From Microbacterium immunditiarum (GTDB lineage Bacteria; Actinomycetota; Actinomycetes; Actinomycetales; Microbacteriaceae), in contig NZ_JACCBV010000001.1 of assembly GCF_013409785.1 (NCBI RefSeq), positions 2,232,001 through 2,296,000 of the forward strand: 64,000 nt of DNA, read 5' to 3'. Shown one piece after another: positions 56,805-64,000 of the stretch. The notes under the pieces were generated by a model. It did not search any database. It saw only the letters and a list, made by a program, of their open reading frames with translations, and was not told where the DNA came from. The translations under genes were made by a program, and so were the position numbers. The first letter of the stretch is position 1; each line of letters begins with the position of its first letter.

Positions 56805-58967
56805 ATGCCCGCCCTCACCCTCGAGTCGCGCCTCGACGGCGCCGTGGGCGGAAAGACGTCGGCGGCGCTCTCGCGGGCGTTCGGGATGAAGACGGTCGGC
56901 GATCTGCTGGCCCACTACCCGCGGCGGTACGCGCGCCGCGGCGAGCTGACCCCCATCTCGTCACTGCCCGTCGGCGAGCCGGTGACGATCGTCGCCGAAG
57001 TGCGCCGCGCGAACGAGCGGCGCATGCAGAATCGCAAGGGCTCCATCCTCGAGGTCGTCATCAGCGACGGGCACGGCGACCTGTCGCTCACCTTCTTCAA
57101 CCAGTCGTGGCGCATGAAGGACCTCCGTCCCGGGCGCCGCGGCATCTTCGCGGGCAAGGTGGGCGAGTACAGGGGCGCCAAGCAGCTCGCCCATCCCGAC
57201 TACGAGCTGTTCGACGACGAAGACGCCGCCCGCCTCAACGCCGAGGCGTACGCGAACCTGCCCATCCCGATCTATCCCGCAACCGGGTCGCTCGCGAGCT
57301 GGCAGATCAAGCGCATCGTAGACCTCGTGCTCGACGGGCTGGGCGACGTGGCCGACCCGCTTCCCGACGACCTGCGCGCACGCCACGGCCTTCTCGACGC
57401 GCGGACCGCGATCGAGCGCATCCACCGGCCTGACTTCATCGAGCAGGTCGAGCAGGCGCGCGCGACGCTGCGCATGCACGAGGCGTTCGTGCTGCAGGTC
57501 GCGCTCCTCCAGCAGCGGGCGTTCGTGCGCGCGATGTCTGCCACCGCGCGTCCTCCCGGCGTGCTGCTCGAGCGCTTCGACGCCGCGCTGCCCTTCGAGC
57601 GCACGGCCGACCAGATCGCCGTGGGCGACCGCATCGCGCGCGACCTGCAGGGCGACTGGCCCATGAACCGTCTCGTGCAGGGCGAGGTCGGCTCGGGCAA
57701 GACGCTCGTCGCGCTCCGCGCGATGCTCCAGGTCGCCGAGAGCGGCGGACAGTCGGCGCTCATCGCGCCGACTGAGGTGCTCGCGGCTCAGCATGTGCGG
57801 TCGATCGCACGGATGCTGGGGCCCGAGCTCGCTCCCGAGCTCATGCCGACCCTGCTCACCGGGCAGCTGCCCGCCGCCGAGCGGCGCAAGGCGGCGCTGC
57901 GCGCCGCGTCGGGTCAGGCGAAGATCGTCGTGGGCACGCACGCCCTTCTGAGCGAGACGACGACGTTCGCCGATCTCGCGCTCGTGGTCGTCGACGAGCA
58001 GCACCGCTTCGGCGTCGAGCAGCGCGAGGCACTCCGCGCGAAGGGATCGGCCCCGCACGCGCTCGTGCTGACAGCGACGCCCATCCCGCGCACGGTGGCG
58101 ATGACCGTGTTCGGCGACCTCGACGTGTCGACGATCCGCACGATGCCGACGGGGCGCGCCGGCATCCAGACCTTCGTCGCGCCGCTCGCCGAGCGGCCCG
58201 CGTGGTTCGCGCGCGTGTGGGAGCGCATCGCCGAAGAGGTCGGGCAGGGCCGGCAGGCGTTCGTCGTGTGCGCGGCGATCGACGCCGAGGCGGCGACGAA
58301 GGACGACACGGCCGACGAGCCGGTCGCCGAGGTCGAAGGCGAGGCGCCGCGCACGCGGTGGGGTGTCGTGCAGGTCGCGGGGCTGCTGGCGGAGCATCCG
58401 TCGTTCTCGTCCATCCGCGTCGAGATCCTGCACGGCAAGATGCCCTCCGACCAGAAGGACGCGGTCATGCAGGCGTTCGCGCGCGGCGACGTCGACGTCC
58501 TCGTCGCGACGACGGTCGTCGAAGTCGGCGTCGACGTGCCGAACGCGTCGACGATGGCGATCCTCGAGGCCGACCGGTTCGGCGTGTCGCAGCTGCATCA
58601 ACTGCGGGGTCGCGTCGGTCGCGGCGGGGTCCCCGGCCTGTGCCTGCTGGTCACCGAGGCGCCGGCGGGAACGCCCGCTCGCGAGCGCGTCGACGCGGTC
58701 GCCGCGACGCTCGACGGCTTCGAACTCGCCGAGGTCGACCTCGAGCTGCGCGGCGAGGGCGATGTGCTCGGCGACGCGCAGTCCGGCGCGCGGTCGTCGC
58801 TGCGCCTCCTGCGCGTCGTCAAGGACGCCGACATCATCGCCCACGCGAGGCAGGCCGCCGAGGCCCTGCTCGAAGACGATCCGGCGCTCACGCGGCATCC
58901 GGGTCTCGCTCAGGCGCTCGAGCGTCGCGTCGGCATGGAGGAGCGCGCGGCTCTCAGCAAGGCGTGA
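56805..58967 (+). CDS. recG: ATP-dependent DNA helicase RecG
   Basis: Superfamily 2 branch-migration helicase of 720 residues that remodels stalled forks and Holliday junctions. An N-terminal OB-fold wedge domain (about 55-150) is followed by Walker A GEVGSGKTLVAL (about 297), VVDEQHRFGVEQR (DEQH box, about 400) and TATPIPRTVAM. The C-terminal helicase motif LHQLRGRVGRGG lies near 605. An acidic insertion of about 30 residues (about 495-525) sits in the second RecA domain. A GTGACGT-N9-ACGTCAC repeat (58964-58986) at its end may be a weak terminator. Confidence 0.95.
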   Translation: MPALTLESRLDGAVGGKTSAALSRAFGMKTVGDLLAHYPRRYARRGELTPISSLPVGEPVTIVAEVRRANERRMQNRKGSILEVVISDGHGDLSLTFFNQSWRMKDLRPGRRGIFAGKVGEYRGAKQLAHPDYELFDDEDAARLNAEAYANLPIPIYPATGSLASWQIKRIVDLVLDGLGDVADPLPDDLRARHGLLDARTAIERIHRPDFIEQVEQARATLRMHEAFVLQVALLQQRAFVRAMSATARPPGVLLERFDAALPFERTADQIAVGDRIARDLQGDWPMNRLVQGEVGSGKTLVALRAMLQVAESGGQSALIAPTEVLAAQHVRSIARMLGPELAPELMPTLLTGQLPAAERRKAALRAASGQAKIVVGTHALLSETTTFADLALVVVDEQHRFGVEQREALRAKGSAPHALVLTATPIPRTVAMTVFGDLDVSTIRTMPTGRAGIQTFVAPLAERPAWFARVWERIAEEVGQGRQAFVVCAAIDAEAATKDDTADEPVAEVEGEAPRTRWGVVQVAGLLAEHPSFSSIRVEILHGKMPSDQKDAVMQAFARGDVDVLVATTVVEVGVDVPNASTMAILEADRFGVSQLHQLRGRVGRGGVPGLCLLVTEAPAGTPARERVDAVAATLDGFELAEVDLELRGEGDVLGDAQSGARSSLRLLRVVKDADIIAHARQAAEALLEDDPALTRHPGLAQALERRVGMEERAALSKA

Positions 58968-59031
58968 CGTCCCGACATCACGTCACTTCCAAACATCGGA
59001 ATCCTCGACCGGGCACGCGCCGCGCGGCCGA

Positions 59032-59037
59032 TAGGCT
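59032..59037 (+). promoter_or_regulatory. -10 box of leaderless coaD promoter
   Basis: TAGGCT then 6 nt then ATG 59044. Confidence 0.55.
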
Positions 59038-59043
59038 GTCGCC

Positions 59044-59547
59044 ATGAACAGCCGGATCGCCGTCGTCCCGGGCTCCTTCGACCCCCCCACGCTCGGTCAC
59101 ATCGACGTGATCCGTCGCGCCGCTCGGCTCTACGACGAGCTTCACGTCCTCGTCGTCCACAACCCCGACAAGGAGGCGATGCTGCCGATCGCGCAGCGGC
59201 TCGCCCTCCTCGAGCAGTCGATCGCGGAAGACGAGGAGATCGACGGCGACGTCGTCATCGCCTCGTGGAGCATGGGGCTGCTCGTGGACTACGCGACCGA
59301 CGTCGGCGCAGGCGTGCTCGTGAAGGGCATCCGGTCTCAGATCGACGTCGCCTACGAGACGCCCATGGCGATCGTGAACCGTCATCTCGCGCACGTCGAG
59401 ACGGTGTTCCTGCTCCCCGACCCCGCCCACGCCCTCGTGTCGAGCTCGCTCGTGCGCCAGGTCGCGGCGCTCGGCGGCGACGTGTCGCCGTACGTGCCGG
59501 CGGCGGTCGCGCGGTTCCTCGACACGGGCGCGCGCGACGTCGTCTGA
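59044..59547 (+). CDS. coaD: pantetheine-phosphate adenylyltransferase
   Basis: Nucleotidyltransferase of 167 residues making dephospho-CoA from 4'-phosphopantetheine and [17 protein letters not shown] contains the TxGH motif, and [16 protein letters not shown] the C-terminal ISSS-like ATP motif. Family-typical length. Confidence 0.94.
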   Translation: MNSRIAVVPGSFDPPTLGHIDVIRRAARLYDELHVLVVHNPDKEAMLPIAQRLALLEQSIAEDEEIDGDVVIASWSMGLLVDYATDVGAGVLVKGIRSQIDVAYETPMAIVNRHLAHVETVFLLPDPAHALVSSSLVRQVAALGGDVSPYVPAAVARFLDTGARDVV

Positions 59548-59631
59548 GCCGCACCGGCCGCGCCGCGGCGGGGAAGGCGGCGCCAGCGCGTGCGACCCCC
59601 GCCCCGCAGCCGGCCGGTACGATGGTGGATC

Positions 59632-60204
59632 GTGAAAAAGCATCTCTCGGGGCCTCTCGTGATCCCAATTCGCGACATCGCCCGCAAGCCCGGCGAGATG
59701 CGCGAGCACTCGATCGAGTTCCCCGCACCCGAGAAGTGGGGCGAGGGGCTCGTGTCCATCGCCGAGGGTGAGCCGGTCGTCGTCGACGTGCGCCTCGAGT
59801 CCGTGCACGAGGGGATCCTCGCCACGGGACACGTCGACACCGAGTACACCGGTGTGTGCGGACGGTGCCTCACCGACATCGCCGAGGCGGTCCAAGTCGA
59901 GTTTCAGGAGCTTTTCGCGTATCCTGGAGGCGAAGCAACTGACTTCGAGGTTCAAGACGACCACGTGGATCTTGAAACTCCGGTCAGGGATGCGATCGTC
60001 CTGTCGCTTCCGTTTCAGCCGGTGTGTCAGCCGGATTGCCCCGGCCTCGACCCGGCCACGGGCGAGCGACTGGCCGACAACGCCGGGTCAGAGCCCCGCG
60101 CTCCCATCGATCCACGCTGGGCGGCGCTCCAGGACTACACCTCAGACCACGATGAAGCAGCGCGCGCAGCGGGCCGCGACGTCGAGAACACAGAAGAGAG
60201 CTAG
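59632..60204 (+). CDS. YceD family (DUF177) protein
   Basis: Protein of 190 residues in the family found next to rpmF throughout bacteria, implicated in 23S rRNA/50S maturation. CGRCL (about 83) and CQPDCPGL (about 141) are Cys pairs likely to bind zinc. I chose GTG 59632, the only start leaving a normal N-terminus (MKKHLSG-like); TACGAT lies 8 nt upstream. It ends 2 bp before rpmF. Confidence 0.88.
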   Translation: MKKHLSGPLVIPIRDIARKPGEMREHSIEFPAPEKWGEGLVSIAEGEPVVVDVRLESVHEGILATGHVDTEYTGVCGRCLTDIAEAVQVEFQELFAYPGGEATDFEVQDDHVDLETPVRDAIVLSLPFQPVCQPDCPGLDPATGERLADNAGSEPRAPIDPRWAALQDYTSDHDEAARAAGRDVENTEES

Positions 60205-60206
60205 CC

Positions 60207-60416
60207 ATGGCAGGTAACCCCCCGAAGCGGAAGGTCTCCCGTTCGAACACTCGCTCGCGCCGCGCGCAGTGGAAGGCCGAGGCCCCCAAGCTGGTCAAGA
60301 CCGTCGAGAACGGCAAGGTCGTCTACAGCCGCCCCCACCACGCGAAGGTCGTGACCGACTCGCAGGGCACCGAGCTGTTCCTCGAGTACAAGGGCCGCAA
60401 GGTCGCCGACGTCTGA
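60207..60416 (+). CDS. rpmF: 50S ribosomal protein L32
   Basis: Ribosomal protein of 69 residues. [20 protein letters not shown] is the L32 N-terminus. The C-terminal half lacks the four Cys of zinc-binding L32, so this is the C-minus form, which frees the cell from zinc for this protein. Follows DUF177 and precedes rnc, the usual order. Confidence 0.95.
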   Translation: MAGNPPKRKVSRSNTRSRRAQWKAEAPKLVKTVENGKVVYSRPHHAKVVTDSQGTELFLEYKGRKVADV

Positions 60417-60435
60417 TCCGCTGCTGCGGCACGAC

Positions 60436-61128
60436 GTGACCGACGTCATTCCCCAGAGCCGAGCGCTCATCGAGAAGCTCGGGGTCGAGATCGACCCCGA
60501 GCTTCTTTCGCTCGCGCTCACACACCGCTCGTACTCGTACGAGCACGGCCAGATCCCGCACAACGAGCGCCTCGAGTTCCTCGGCGACTCGGTGCTGGGC
60601 CTCGCCGTCACCGAGCGCCTCTTCACGGAGCATCCGGAGCTCGATGAGGGCTCGCTCGCGAAGCGGCGCGCCGCCGTCGTGTCGACGGTCGCGCTCGCCG
60701 AGGTCGCGCGCGGCATCGAGCTGGGCGAGCACATCCTGCTCGGCCGCGGCGAGAACATGACCGGCGGCCGCGACAAGGACTCGATCCTCGCCGACACGAT
60801 GGAGGCGCTCATCGGCGCCACGTACCTCTCGGTGGGTGCGGATGCGGCGACCGCCCTCGTCGTCCGCCTGGTCGGTCCGCTGCTCGAAGACCCCGAGCGC
60901 TACGGCGCGGCGATCGACCCGAAGACGAGCCTGCAGGAGCTCGCCGCGAGCACCGGACGCACACCGCCGTCCTACTCGGTCACCGCCGAGGGACCCGACC
61001 ACGATCGGCTCTTCACCGCCACGGTGAAGGTGGGGGAGCTCAGGACCGAAGGCACCGGCTCCAGCAAGAAGCAGGCCGAGATGGCCGCGGCCCTCCTCGC
61101 GTGGAGAGAGCTCAGCGGGCGTGCCTGA
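60436..61128 (+). CDS. rnc: ribonuclease III
   Basis: Double-strand RNase of 230 residues. NERLEFLGDSVLGL (about 42-55) is the RNase III signature, with Mg-binding Glu/Asp also in DTMEALIGA; a C-terminal dsRBD (about 158-226) contains the KKQAEMAAA helix. GTG 60436 is 19 bp after rpmF. It overlaps mutM by 8 bp. Confidence 0.95.
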   Translation: MTDVIPQSRALIEKLGVEIDPELLSLALTHRSYSYEHGQIPHNERLEFLGDSVLGLAVTERLFTEHPELDEGSLAKRRAAVVSTVALAEVARGIELGEHILLGRGENMTGGRDKDSILADTMEALIGATYLSVGADAATALVVRLVGPLLEDPERYGAAIDPKTSLQELAASTGRTPPSYSVTAEGPDHDRLFTATVKVGELRTEGTGSSKKQAEMAAALLAWRELSGRA

Positions 61129-62059
61129 GCTCCCCGAGGTCGAGGTCGTGCGATCCGGCCTCGCGCCCGCGGTCACAGGTGCCATGATCGCCGGCGTCAC
61201 GGTGCTCGACGAGCGGGCGCTGACGCGGCATCCGGGTCCCGCTGCCGGGTTCGAGGCGCGCCTCACCGGCCGCACCGTGCAGGCCGCCGGCCGCCGCGGC
61301 AAGTTCCTGTGGCTCGCGCTCGAGCCCGAGGGCGACACGTCCGCGCCGGCGACCGAGGCGGTCGTGGGGCATCTCGGCATGAGCGGCCAGCTTCTGCTCC
61401 GCCCCGCCGGCGCGGCGCCCGAGCGTCACGAGCGCATCCGGCTCGACATCCACCACCCGGTGCACGGGGAGCTCGCGATCGTGTTCGCCGATCAGCGCAC
61501 GTTCGGCTCGCTCGCGATCGACGAGCTGATCCCCACGCCGGATGCCGCCCCCGGCGGTCACGGGTGGGGCGAGGCATCCGTCCCGCGCCAGGTTTCGCAC
61601 ATCGCGCGCGACCCGCTCGATCCCGCCTTCTCGGACACGCGTCTGCGCTCTCTGCTCGCGCGCAAGGACTCCGCCATCAAGCGCGTGCTGCTCGACCAGA
61701 CCGTCGTGAGCGGCGTCGGCAACATCTACGCGGACGAGGCGCTGTGGGCGGCCCGCATCCACCCCGAGACACCGGCGAAGGCGCTGTCGACCCGCGCCGT
61801 GAACCGGCTGCTCGCCGAGATCCGTGCCGTGCTCGAGAAGGCGCTCGCCGAAGGAGGGACGAGCTTCGACGCGCAGTACGTCAACGTCAACGGGCAGGCG
61901 GGCTACTTCGCGCACTCGCTCAACGCGTACGGCCGCACCGGCCAGCCGTGCCCGCGGTGCGGCCGTCCGATCGTGCGCGTATCGTTCATGAACCGTTCGA
62001 GCCACTACTGCCCGAGGTGTCAGCGGATGCGGATGCCCCGGCCCCTGCGCGCGGCGTGA
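61121..62059 (+). CDS. mutM: formamidopyrimidine-DNA glycosylase
   Basis: Base-excision glycosylase/AP lyase (312 residues) for oxidised purines. PELPEVE directly after the initiator gives the catalytic N-terminal Pro and Glu, so the GTG at 61121 is certain. The H2TH region is in the middle, and the C-terminal zinc finger is CPRCGRPIV...CPRCQRM (about 283-306). It starts inside the 3' end of rnc. Confidence 0.95.
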   Translation: MPELPEVEVVRSGLAPAVTGAMIAGVTVLDERALTRHPGPAAGFEARLTGRTVQAAGRRGKFLWLALEPEGDTSAPATEAVVGHLGMSGQLLLRPAGAAPERHERIRLDIHHPVHGELAIVFADQRTFGSLAIDELIPTPDAAPGGHGWGEASVPRQVSHIARDPLDPAFSDTRLRSLLARKDSAIKRVLLDQTVVSGVGNIYADEALWAARIHPETPAKALSTRAVNRLLAEIRAVLEKALAEGGTSFDAQYVNVNGQAGYFAHSLNAYGRTGQPCPRCGRPIVRVSFMNRSSHYCPRCQRMRMPRPLRAA

Positions 62060-62072
62060 GCCGAGACATCCG

Positions 62073-63137
62073 TCACACCGTCTTCTGCCAGTCGGCGATG
62101 TAGCGCGTCGGCGCGAAGCCCATCGCCTCATTGATCGCGAGCATCGGGCGGTTCTCCTCGGCGTTCCCCGTCAGGATGCGCTCGCCCTCAGGGAACAGCT
62201 CGCGCGCGCGGATCAGCGTCTCGCACTTCACGAGCGCGCCGAGTCGATGCCCGCGGTGCTCCTTCAGCACGAGCGTGTCGTCCTGGTCGATCGGCTTGCC
62301 CGGCACGCGGAAGCTCGACAGCTCGGTGAACGCGACGAGGCGGCCCGAGGGCACGTGCTGCGCGGCGCCGACGAGCCGACTGCGACCGGATCTGGCGAAC
62401 ACCTCCTCCAGGCGTCGCACGCGTCCGCCGTCCCAGGCCTCCTCGTCCATCTCCATGTCGGCGGTGGGAGCGTCGGTCGACATGCGCGACTTGAGCCACG
62501 CGTAGTCGTCGAGCCACTCGTCGGGTGTCGGAGATGTCCAGCTGACGTAGCGATAGTCGCCCGATGCCTCGCGGGCACCGGCGAGCAGCGCATCGAAGCC
62601 GTCGATCGGTCGTGTCAGATCGAGCGCGCTGATCCGGTACACCTGCTCGAGCGTGTAGCCGAACGAGAGCATGAAGCGCGAGAAGCGGTCCTCGGGCACC
62701 GTACCGGCACCAGACCGGGGCACGAGCGACGGCTCGGCCCCGGCCGGGTGCACGGTCATCGCCTGGAGGACGCTCCGGCCGAGTTGGCGAACGCGGTCTT
62801 CCGCGAACGCCATGGCCTCGGAGCCGAACCCTCGGCCCCAGGCCTCGCGTACCACCTCGACGCGGATCGTGGCGCGCCGTGAGCCCACTTCGCGAGGAAA
62901 GTCCACCACGGCGCGGCCGACGACCTCGTCCTCGGCGCGGACGAGCCACCCGTGCAGCGCCATATCGGTCTGCTCGGTCCAGGTCGGCAGGACCTGCTCC
63001 GCAGTCGCATCGAGCGCGTCCGCACCGAACAGGGCGGACGACACGCGGTTGCGCACGCCCACCATCGCGCGGAAGCCCGCCGCGTTCGCGGCATCCGGCG
63101 CCTCCGGCACGATCATCGGCGTGATCGCGACCGTCAC
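62073..63137 (-). CDS. double GNAT-domain acetyltransferase-like protein
   Basis: Protein of 354 residues with two GNAT-like halves, as in mycothiol-synthase-related proteins. The N-half has EAWGRGFGSEAMAFAEDRV (acetyl-CoA loop RGFGSEA), and the C-half [18 protein letters not shown] (loop HRGHRLG) and EENRPMLAINEAMGF. Substrate unknown. GTG 63137 follows GGGAG with 7-nt spacing. A paralog starts 11 bp upstream, so the pair is a tandem duplication. It converges on mutM with a 13-bp gap. Confidence 0.82.
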   Translation of the reverse strand: MTVAITPMIVPEAPDAANAAGFRAMVGVRNRVSSALFGADALDATAEQVLPTWTEQTDMALHGWLVRAEDEVVGRAVVDFPREVGSRRATIRVEVVREAWGRGFGSEAMAFAEDRVRQLGRSVLQAMTVHPAGAEPSLVPRSGAGTVPEDRFSRFMLSFGYTLEQVYRISALDLTRPIDGFDALLAGAREASGDYRYVSWTSPTPDEWLDDYAWLKSRMSTDAPTADMEMDEEAWDGGRVRRLEEVFARSGRSRLVGAAQHVPSGRLVAFTELSSFRVPGKPIDQDDTLVLKEHRGHRLGALVKCETLIRARELFPEGERILTGNAEENRPMLAINEAMGFAPTRYIADWQKTV

Positions 63138-63148
63138 CCCCGTCTCCC

Positions 63149-64000
63149 TCACGCGAGGACCTTCTTCCACGCGCCGGCGTACGAGACCGGCACGAAGCCG
63201 ATCGCCTCGTTGATGTCGAGCATGTGGCGGTTCTCCTCGGCGTTGAACGTCGACACGCGCGGGGACTCGGGCGCGATCTCGCGCCACCGCAGCAGGTTGG
63301 CGCACTTGATGATCACGCCGAGCCGGTGACCGCGGTGCTCCTTCACGACGAGCGTGCCGTACTGCTGCGTCGCCGCCGTGCGGTCCTCGCCGATGACGAG
63401 CTCGTTGTACGCGACGATCCGTCCCGTCGGCACGTGCTCGACGCACGCGACCGACACCGTGAGGCCCTGGTTCTTGAGGCGGGCGTCGCGCCGACGCACA
63501 CGGTCGGCGTCCCACCTCTCCTCTTCGATGACCAGGCCGCCCGCGGGCACGTCGGTCGACATGCGCGAGATGACGTACGCGAAGCTGTCGATGTGCTCCT
63601 CGGGAGTAGGCGACGTCCACGTCACGACGCGGTAGTCGTCACCGGCGGCGGCGAGCGCCTCGGCGAGCATCCGCTCCACCGGGTCGAACGAGCCGCGCAG
63701 ATCGAAGGCGCTGTTGCGCTCCACCTGCTCGAGCGTGTACCCGTTCTCGAGGTGGAACCGCGTCTGCGGGTCGTTCGCGGGGATCACGCCCCAGCCGGTC
63801 GACGGCTGGAGCGGCTCGCTCGGCGGCTCTGGTCGGTGGAGCGTCCACGTCTGGACCACCGTTCGACCGAGGCGCTGCGCCTCCTGCTCGATCGCGGCGA
63901 GCAGCGCCTCTTCGACGCCCTCGCCCCAGTGCTCCGGATCGACCATGAGGTCGAACTCGAGCGTCTCGGAGTCGTCGCGCTGTGCGTGCATCGCGGTGAC
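63149..64000 (-). CDS. paralogous GNAT-domain protein (5'-truncated by window edge)
   Basis: At least 283 residues are visible; the N-terminus lies beyond the window. [36 protein letters not shown] and [13 protein letters not shown] align with the neighbouring protein (WTSPTPDEWLDD, EENRPMLAINEAMGF), so the two are recent paralogs. The visible part starts inside the first GNAT half ([20 protein letters not shown], where the R/Q-x-x-G-x-G loop reads HWGEGV). Substrate unknown. Confidence 0.75.
   Translation of the reverse strand, partial: VTAMHAQRDDSETLEFDLMVDPEHWGEGVEEALLAAIEQEAQRLGRTVVQTWTLHRPEPPSEPLQPSTGWGVIPANDPQTRFHLENGYTLEQVERNSAFDLRGSFDPVERMLAEALAAAGDDYRVVTWTSPTPEEHIDSFAYVISRMSTDVPAGGLVIEEERWDADRVRRRDARLKNQGLTVSVACVEHVPTGRIVAYNELVIGEDRTAATQQYGTLVVKEHRGHRLGVIIKCANLLRWREIAPESPRVSTFNAEENRHMLDINEAIGFVPVSYAGAWKKVLA

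Overview
The window is high-GC (about 70%) chromosomal DNA from an actinobacterium, most likely a Microbacteriaceae member close to Microbacterium. The evidence is the gene order (ilvD-ilvBN-ilvC-serA-leuB-ilvE-FAH-gltX; leuCD-murA-plsC-gpsA-ddl-DUF3515-thiL-rsmD-recG-coaD-DUF177-rpmF-rnc-mutM), frequent GTG starts, ATGA/GTGA stop-start overlaps, and many genes whose only upstream signal is a TANNNT -10 box 6-7 nt before the start codon (leaderless transcripts). The species assignment is inference.

Region 1 (1-5.1 kb) is a ketone-body / 3-hydroxybutyrate catabolic locus: 3-hydroxybutyrate dehydrogenase (cut by the window edge), an alpha/beta hydrolase, an IclR regulator with a perfect inverted repeat at its start, and scoA-scoB-thiolase. 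Together they would take 3-hydroxybutyrate through acetoacetate and acetoacetyl-CoA to acetyl-CoA. Region 2 (5.1-7.7 kb) is a small membrane protein and the OtsA-OtsB trehalose pathway. Region 3 (7.7-18.8 kb) is the branched-chain amino acid and serine block: ilvD, ilvB, ilvN, ilvC, two small membrane proteins, serA, leuB, ilvE and an FAH-fold enzyme. An MFS transporter, a class V aminotransferase and a LysR regulator precede gltX.

Region 4 (23.8-40.5 kb) lies between tRNA-Gln(CTG) and tRNA-Glu(CTC) and looks like a variable segment. It holds a decayed IS21-type istA remnant, a MerR-regulated NAD-epimerase with a 26-bp palindromic operator, and a six-gene redox/epoxide operon (epoxide hydrolase, quinone reductase, FMN reductase, AhpD-like protein, DipZ-C-terminal-like thioredoxin protein, unknown protein). 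An intact IS21-family element lies next to a truncated gene at the promoter-proximal side of that operon. A ~750-bp stretch without a recognisable gene, a GNAT, an HNH nuclease and a segmental duplication follow. In the duplication one copy keeps an intact membrane protein but only a stub of a kinase gene, and the other keeps the intact kinase but a broken membrane-protein gene.

Region 5 (40.6-48 kb) has a CUT1 sugar ABC importer without its own ATPase, a DUF72 protein, an ECF sigma factor overlapping a membrane-anchored DUF4349 protein, and terC behind a yybP-ykoY (manganese) riboswitch candidate. Region 6 (48-64 kb) opens with a leucine attenuator (leaderless leader peptide with three consecutive Leu codons) ahead of leuCD. 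It continues into cell-wall, lipid, thiamine, recombination and translation genes, ending with two paralogous double-GNAT proteins, the second cut by the window edge.
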